The position numbers and the translations under genes are program-made. From positions 124,001 through 188,000 of the forward strand of contig JAIRBC010000001.1 in NCBI GenBank assembly GCA_022008415.1: 64,000 bases of DNA, in the 5' to 3' direction. The stretch is from Cerina litoralis (lineage in GTDB: Bacteria > Bacteroidota > Bacteroidia > Flavobacteriales > Flavobacteriaceae). A model generated the notes under the pieces. It saw only the letters and a program-made list of their open reading frames with translations, was not told the origin of the DNA and made no database searches. Below, piece by piece: positions 60,821 to 64,000 of the stretch. How positions within the stretch are numbered: the first letter of the stretch is position 1; each line of letters begins with the position of its first letter.

Positions 60821-61090
60821 TTAAGGTTCAACCTGCATTGATACAATAACTGGGTCTTTTACGGTATGCTTTTTTTTAAGGGTATCGGTAGAGCGATCCT
60901 TTAAGATGGCCTCAAACTTTTCCATATCCGTAACTTCAAAAACCAATACCACCGAATTGGGATCATCGGTATCCTGAAACGTTTTAAAACTCGAAACCGC
61001 TGGGGCAAATATCCTTACCCTGTCTTGATGGCCTTTGAGCCAAGTGTCAAAATTTCCTACTTTGTGCCTGCCTACAATTGTTTTTTTCAT
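60821..61090 (-). CDS. Small dimeric alpha/beta-barrel-like protein
   Basis: 89 residues. 'TIVGRHKVGNFDTWLKGHQD' (strand then helix) and 'VVLVFEVTDMEKFEAILK' (strand then helix) suggest a ferredoxin-like fold of the antibiotic-monooxygenase or dimeric alpha/beta-barrel superfamily, but I cannot assign a named family. The sequence alternates charged and hydrophobic residues like a real protein and the ATG is well placed. It lies between the DUF6090 and thioesterase genes on the same strand. Confidence 0.6.
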   Translation of the reverse strand: MKKTIVGRHKVGNFDTWLKGHQDRVRIFAPAVSSFKTFQDTDDPNSVVLVFEVTDMEKFEAILKDRSTDTLKKKHTVKDPVIVSMQVEP

Positions 61091-61153
61091 GTCCGTACTA
61101 TTTATTTTATTATGCCTACTCTTATCGGTTTTCGGCTTCTCCGTGCTATATAA

Positions 61154-61387
61154 TTAACATTGTATTTCAGTTTGTGGGCTTTTATACATTTGGGTGTTGG
61201 AGCTATAAAGTTTGGGAACAAGACTTGCGAAATTTTTTGTATTGATTTGGTCAATCTGTCGCTCGTTGACCTTAGTGGCCAGAGTGGTTCCATAGATTAC
61301 AATAGCCTTGTCGGCGTTACTTTTTAGGCGAATGTGGTGGAGAAGCTCGGCACGGCTATCGCAAATAATAGTTTTTTTAGCTCTCAT
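61154..61387 (-). CDS. Small hypothetical protein
   Basis: 77 residues starting at an ATG 27 bp after the thioesterase stop. 'KTIICDSRAELLHHIRLKSNADKAIVIYGTTLAT' reads like a small alpha/beta protein; the C-terminal part is less protein-like. It is not recognised. A shorter frame at 61102-61293 overlaps it and looks less likely. Confidence 0.35.
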   Translation of the reverse strand: MRAKKTIICDSRAELLHHIRLKSNADKAIVIYGTTLATKVNERQIDQINTKNFASLVPKLYSSNTQMYKSPQTEIQC

Positions 61388-61414
61388 TGATTGGATGGGT
61401 TATTTGTTTTGAAT

Positions 61415-61942
61415 TTAAGTTTTTAAAAGCTGGTAATCGTTTTCAAAAAGGTGGGCAATAGACGGGGGTACTTGCATTGTTTTTGTAGTGACACCGCAGT
61501 CTTTAAGTATGGGTTTTAAGTCTTGTGCTTTTTTACCCTTCCAAAGGGCTGCTTTGGTATAACCTATGGCGCACACCTGATCGTTTTGCGTGAATATTTG
61601 CCTGTGGTAAAACCATTTTTCGTCCCAGCCTTCGAGGGCTAGGGTAATTGTAAATTTTGATCCAATTCTCAACGGTTTTTTGTAGATAATTTTTTGGGAT
61701 CCCAGCACGGGAAAAATTCCCCTTTTGACGGTATTTTCGTAGAGGGACGAGCGTAACAACTTTTCTATCCGGACGAAATCCATATAATATAAATACCTTG
61801 AATTGGCCATATAGTGTAAGCTATCGCAATCCAGAATATTGACCCTGTGTTTTCTGATCAGGTCGGTTGTCACATCTAACTTCTTCCAAAAAAGCTTGGA
61901 TGCCATAAAGAGATAAAAAATATGTAACCAGTAGTAGATCAT
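61415..61942 (-). CDS. Hotdog-fold thioesterase (THEM6-like)
   Basis: 175 residues. 'KHRVNILDCDSLHYMANSRYLYYMDFVRIEKLLRSSL'-type sequence is the conserved core of the THEM6/4HBT-like thioesterases, with the 'HYMANSRYL' segment in the position of the catalytic hotdog helix. 'KPLRIGSKFTITLALEGWDEKW' gives the central strands. The N-terminal 15 residues could be a membrane anchor. It probably hydrolyses an acyl thioester; the substrate is unknown. The start overlaps the stop of the permease gene by ATGA, supporting this start and cotranscription. Confidence 0.82.
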   Translation of the reverse strand: MIYYWLHIFYLFMASKLFWKKLDVTTDLIRKHRVNILDCDSLHYMANSRYLYYMDFVRIEKLLRSSLYENTVKRGIFPVLGSQKIIYKKPLRIGSKFTITLALEGWDEKWFYHRQIFTQNDQVCAIGYTKAALWKGKKAQDLKPILKDCGVTTKTMQVPPSIAHLFENDYQLLKT

Positions 61943-63273
61943 TTATGTAGCTGTTTTTTAATTCCAGATTCCCTTTTTGTAAATTGTCTTATGCGATATA
62001 ATCCCAAATATAAAATGGTGGCTATCACTAGAAACACAGAGATACTTATGATTTCTATTACCTTTAAATGATACAGGAAAAACAAGGAGATTACTATGGA
62101 TATTAACGGCACGGCAATTCCTCCAGGAATGGTAAATCCTTTGTTTTTCATTTCGGGCATCTTCCTGAATTTGAGTACGGCCAATGAGACGGTGGCGTAA
62201 CCCAAAAGTGCTCCTGCTACGCTAAACACTGCGAGCGTTCTAAAGCCACCAGATGCGGCAAAGAGAAAACCCAGTGTGGAAAACGTTAAAATGGAATTAC
62301 AGGGTGTGGCAAACTTTTTATGTATTTTTTGAAATGCCTTTATGGGCAATACGCCGTCACGGGACACGGCAAACAAGCTCCTAGGGGTATTCAAAGTCTG
62401 GCCGCTAACATTGCCAAACATGGAGATGGCGGTTCCCAGCAAGATAAAGGTAAACCCCATAGGGCCAAAAACTACTTGCCCTGCGACAGCAAGGGGGGAA
62501 GCCATTTCGGGAGAAAGCCGACTACCCAAAACGCCTTGGACAACGATTTGAATGGCGATATAAAAGAGTATCAAAAAGACAATGCTTATAATGACCGCTC
62601 GCGGTACGGTACGTTCGGGATGTTTTATTTCACCGCCAACGATAAGCCCAGTGGGGCCACCGGTAAATGCAAAAAACAAAACAAGGGAGGCCTCCCCAAC
62701 ATGTTGTAAACTAGGTGTGGCGGTCCATTTTAGGTTGTCCGTATCTATAAAGAAAAAGCCTACTACGATGAGCAAAACCAAGGGTAGTAGTTTGGCTATG
62801 GTATTGAATTTCACCAGTCCAACCCCTTGCTTTACGCCCAAAATATTAATACTCGCAAAACCAAAAAAAAGCAATACGAAAAAAACAAATTTAATCGAAT
62901 AGGCATGAAACACGGGAAAAACAACCGCTAACGTATCAACCAGAGCGTTGGCTACAGCAGCTATTGCACAGATTCTCGCGATAAATCCGAGCAAAAACAC
63001 CAAAAATCCGGGATATTTCCCAAATGCGGTGACCACGTAGGTATAACCGCCACCAGAGGATGTTGTTTTACTTCCTATTTCGGCATAACAAAGCATTATT
63101 AGCAGCACCAAAAGCCCGCAAAAGGCATATGCAATTATGGAAGCCGGCCCAAGAATACCGGCTACAATGGCGGGCAATACAAAAATACCGGAGCCTATGA
63201 TAATGTTTACCATATTGGCAGAAAGCCCCCAAACACCAATTTCCCTTTTTAAGCCTTCGTCTTGATTGTTCAT
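61939..63273 (-). CDS. APC family amino acid permease
   Basis: 444 residues with about twelve membrane helices. 'LSANMVNIIIGSGIFVLPAIVAGILGPASIIAYAF' carries the G-S-G-I-F helix-1 substrate motif, and 'SSGGGYTYVVTAFGKYPGFLVFLLGF', 'FFAFTGGPTGLIVGGEIKHPERTVPRA' and 'NTPRSLFAVSRDGVLP' are typical APC elements. It would move an amino acid or polyamine across the inner membrane; the substrate cannot be read. It heads a two-gene transcript with the thioesterase. Confidence 0.9.
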   Translation of the reverse strand: MNNQDEGLKREIGVWGLSANMVNIIIGSGIFVLPAIVAGILGPASIIAYAFCGLLVLLIMLCYAEIGSKTTSSGGGYTYVVTAFGKYPGFLVFLLGFIARICAIAAVANALVDTLAVVFPVFHAYSIKFVFFVLLFFGFASINILGVKQGVGLVKFNTIAKLLPLVLLIVVGFFFIDTDNLKWTATPSLQHVGEASLVLFFAFTGGPTGLIVGGEIKHPERTVPRAVIISIVFLILFYIAIQIVVQGVLGSRLSPEMASPLAVAGQVVFGPMGFTFILLGTAISMFGNVSGQTLNTPRSLFAVSRDGVLPIKAFQKIHKKFATPCNSILTFSTLGFLFAASGGFRTLAVFSVAGALLGYATVSLAVLKFRKMPEMKNKGFTIPGGIAVPLISIVISLFFLYHLKVIEIISISVFLVIATILYLGLYRIRQFTKRESGIKKQLHK

Positions 63274-63491
63274 TTTTTGTTAGGATTATCTCATCTTTTA
63301 ACTTGGTTCATTATACCTACAAGGCGATTGCTTATGCACCTCGCAATGATGCCTTGCCACCAACTTCTATCTCAATAGAGAGTATTATCAAACACCATTT
63401 CCAAATAGCGTTCCTTCCTTGAGAAATTTTTATCGGAATGGAAGACTTCCAAAATTTCCTTTTTTAGTTCCTGGAGTTCTTTCGGCGAATA

Positions 63492-63707
63492 TTAGTGCAG
63501 GCCAACAGCATATTCTATCTTTTTAAAGCAATCGTCTTCCTCGTCGCAACAAAATTCGTCGTACAGCTTATTAAAGGTTTCTACATCGGTTTTAGATTGG
63601 ATCAATGCAATTTCCTCTTCGGATTCCACTTCGTCAATTTTTGCACAAAGTATCAGGATATTAATCTTGAGCTCTGCCTTGGACCATTTTTCTAATTCGT
63701 TTTTCAT
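63492..63707 (-). CDS. Small acidic helical protein, TerB-like
   Basis: 71 residues from the ATG at 63707. A longer frame runs through the REP-like element and is rejected. 'KAELKINILILCAKIDEVESEEEIALI' resembles the helical TerB family, with acidic residues after a cysteine-containing helix, and 'DEFCCDEEDDCF' follows. Function is unknown. The gap 63274-63491 downstream of it holds nothing recognised. Confidence 0.5.
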   Translation of the reverse strand: MKNELEKWSKAELKINILILCAKIDEVESEEEIALIQSKTDVETFNKLYDEFCCDEEDDCFKKIEYAVGLH

Positions 63708-63726
63708 ACGTCTAAATTTTTGTGAT

Positions 63727-63825
63727 CCCGCTGGTGCGAGCGTCACGTTCGTAACCCCGGCTATTTTAAATTTCCTTTGCTCACCCATGCCGGGCACGAG
63801 CAGAGGTTGCTCGCGCCAGCGGGGG
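63727..63825. repeat. 99-bp REP-like element, copy 2
   Basis: Starts CCCGCTGGTGCGAGCG and ends CGCGCCAGCGGGGG; the ends are inverted repeats of each other with few mismatches. Internal hairpins are GAGCG-TCA-CG(T)TC and CGAGCA-GAGGT-TGCTCG. It lies between divergently transcribed small genes. Confidence 0.7.
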
Positions 63826-63845
63826 AAATTTTGAAATAAATATCG

Positions 63846-63853
63846 TAACTTTG
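63846..63853 (+). promoter_or_regulatory. Putative -7 element of the last gene
   Basis: TAACTTTG fits TAnnTTTG and lies 25 bp before the ATG at 63879. No -33 element at the proper spacing was seen. Confidence 0.35.
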
Positions 63854-63878
63854 ATTTGGGACAATTGGTGATAACCCT

Positions 63879-64000
63879 ATGAACGATACAATATTATATT
63901 CCAAAATTAAAATGCTTCAATCCGAAGATTTGAAGAAGGATCTGTTGCAATACCATGAATTTCTTTTGAAAAACAATCCGAGGAATCCACAAAAAAAACT
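63879..64000 (+). CDS. Start of a DUF2281-like small protein (cut by window end)
   Basis: Forty codons are visible with no stop. 'LYSKIKMLQSEDLKKDLLQYHEFLL' resembles the N-terminus of DUF2281/VapB-type antitoxin-like proteins ('LPxELKxEVLDFIEFLL'). Such proteins often precede a PIN toxin, but the partner would lie outside the window. Confidence 0.5.
   Translation, partial: MNDTILYSKIKMLQSEDLKKDLLQYHEFLLKNNPRNPQKK

Noticed and set aside
63708..63797. Upstream extension of the TerB-like protein
   Set aside because: The added codons lie within the REP-like element; the ATG at 63707 is the natural start.

Overview
The window reads as a chromosome segment of a gliding, probably marine member of the Flavobacteriaceae (Bacteroidetes). 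The evidence is a giant SprB-type surface adhesin with a type IX secretion (T9SS) C-terminal signal, a PorP/SprF partner, Bacteroidetes promoters (TAnnTTTG with an upstream TTTG about 18-21 nt away), GIN-domain and DUF6090 proteins, and several families of interspersed palindromic repeats. I saw no CRISPR array, rRNA, transposase or integrase gene.

Layout. 1-13.1 kb: the 3' part of a >4,000-residue SprB-like adhesin followed by its SprF-like outer-membrane partner. 13.3-19.6 kb: housekeeping genes (folB, tRNA-Cys with promoter and terminator, LysE exporter, GIN-domain protein, rnr, rpiB, ElaA-type acetyltransferase). An AT-rich gap between the divergent rnr and rpiB carries DnaA-box-like sites. 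19.6-24.8 kb: a small unknown protein, a C5 cytosine methyltransferase, an MFS transporter and an NlpC/P60 lipoprotein. 24.8-27.1 kb: an AT-rich accessory patch with repeats, a GNAT gene and a short mercury module (ArsR-type regulator, MerTP, GDCCVxC protein) without mercuric reductase. 27.2-30.6 kb: a PQQ dehydrogenase fused to cytochrome c, and a NhaD antiporter.

30.9-53.0 kb is the most unusual part: a 22-kb, one-strand block of signalling genes. It runs, in transcription order, from four FIST-domain sensor proteins (with one EthD-like protein), through a soluble histidine kinase and a 1,757-residue kinase with an NTF2-like head and seven GAF-like repeats, to two large propeller/Y_Y_Y kinases, a stand-alone receiver, a receiver fused to a class III nucleotidyl cyclase, and finally a small membrane protein resembling the Pycsar effector PycTM (DUF5706). 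Most neighbours overlap by ATGA or lie 2-16 nt apart. None of the response regulators has a DNA-binding domain, so the inferred output is a cyclic nucleotide, possibly acting on the membrane protein. This is the best candidate for an undescribed system. Three of the four kinases carry palindromic repeats translated in the same loop of the ATPase domain.

53.3-63.3 kb: a mostly minus-strand metabolic and transport set (DUF1624 acyltransferase-like protein, short-chain fatty acid transporter, acyl-CoA synthetase, proline-iminopeptidase-like lipoprotein, M19 dipeptidase, DUF6090 protein, a dimeric-barrel protein, thioesterase and APC permease). Two copies of a 99-bp REP-like element lie at 60.7 and 63.8 kb. 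The window ends inside a small DUF2281-like gene.
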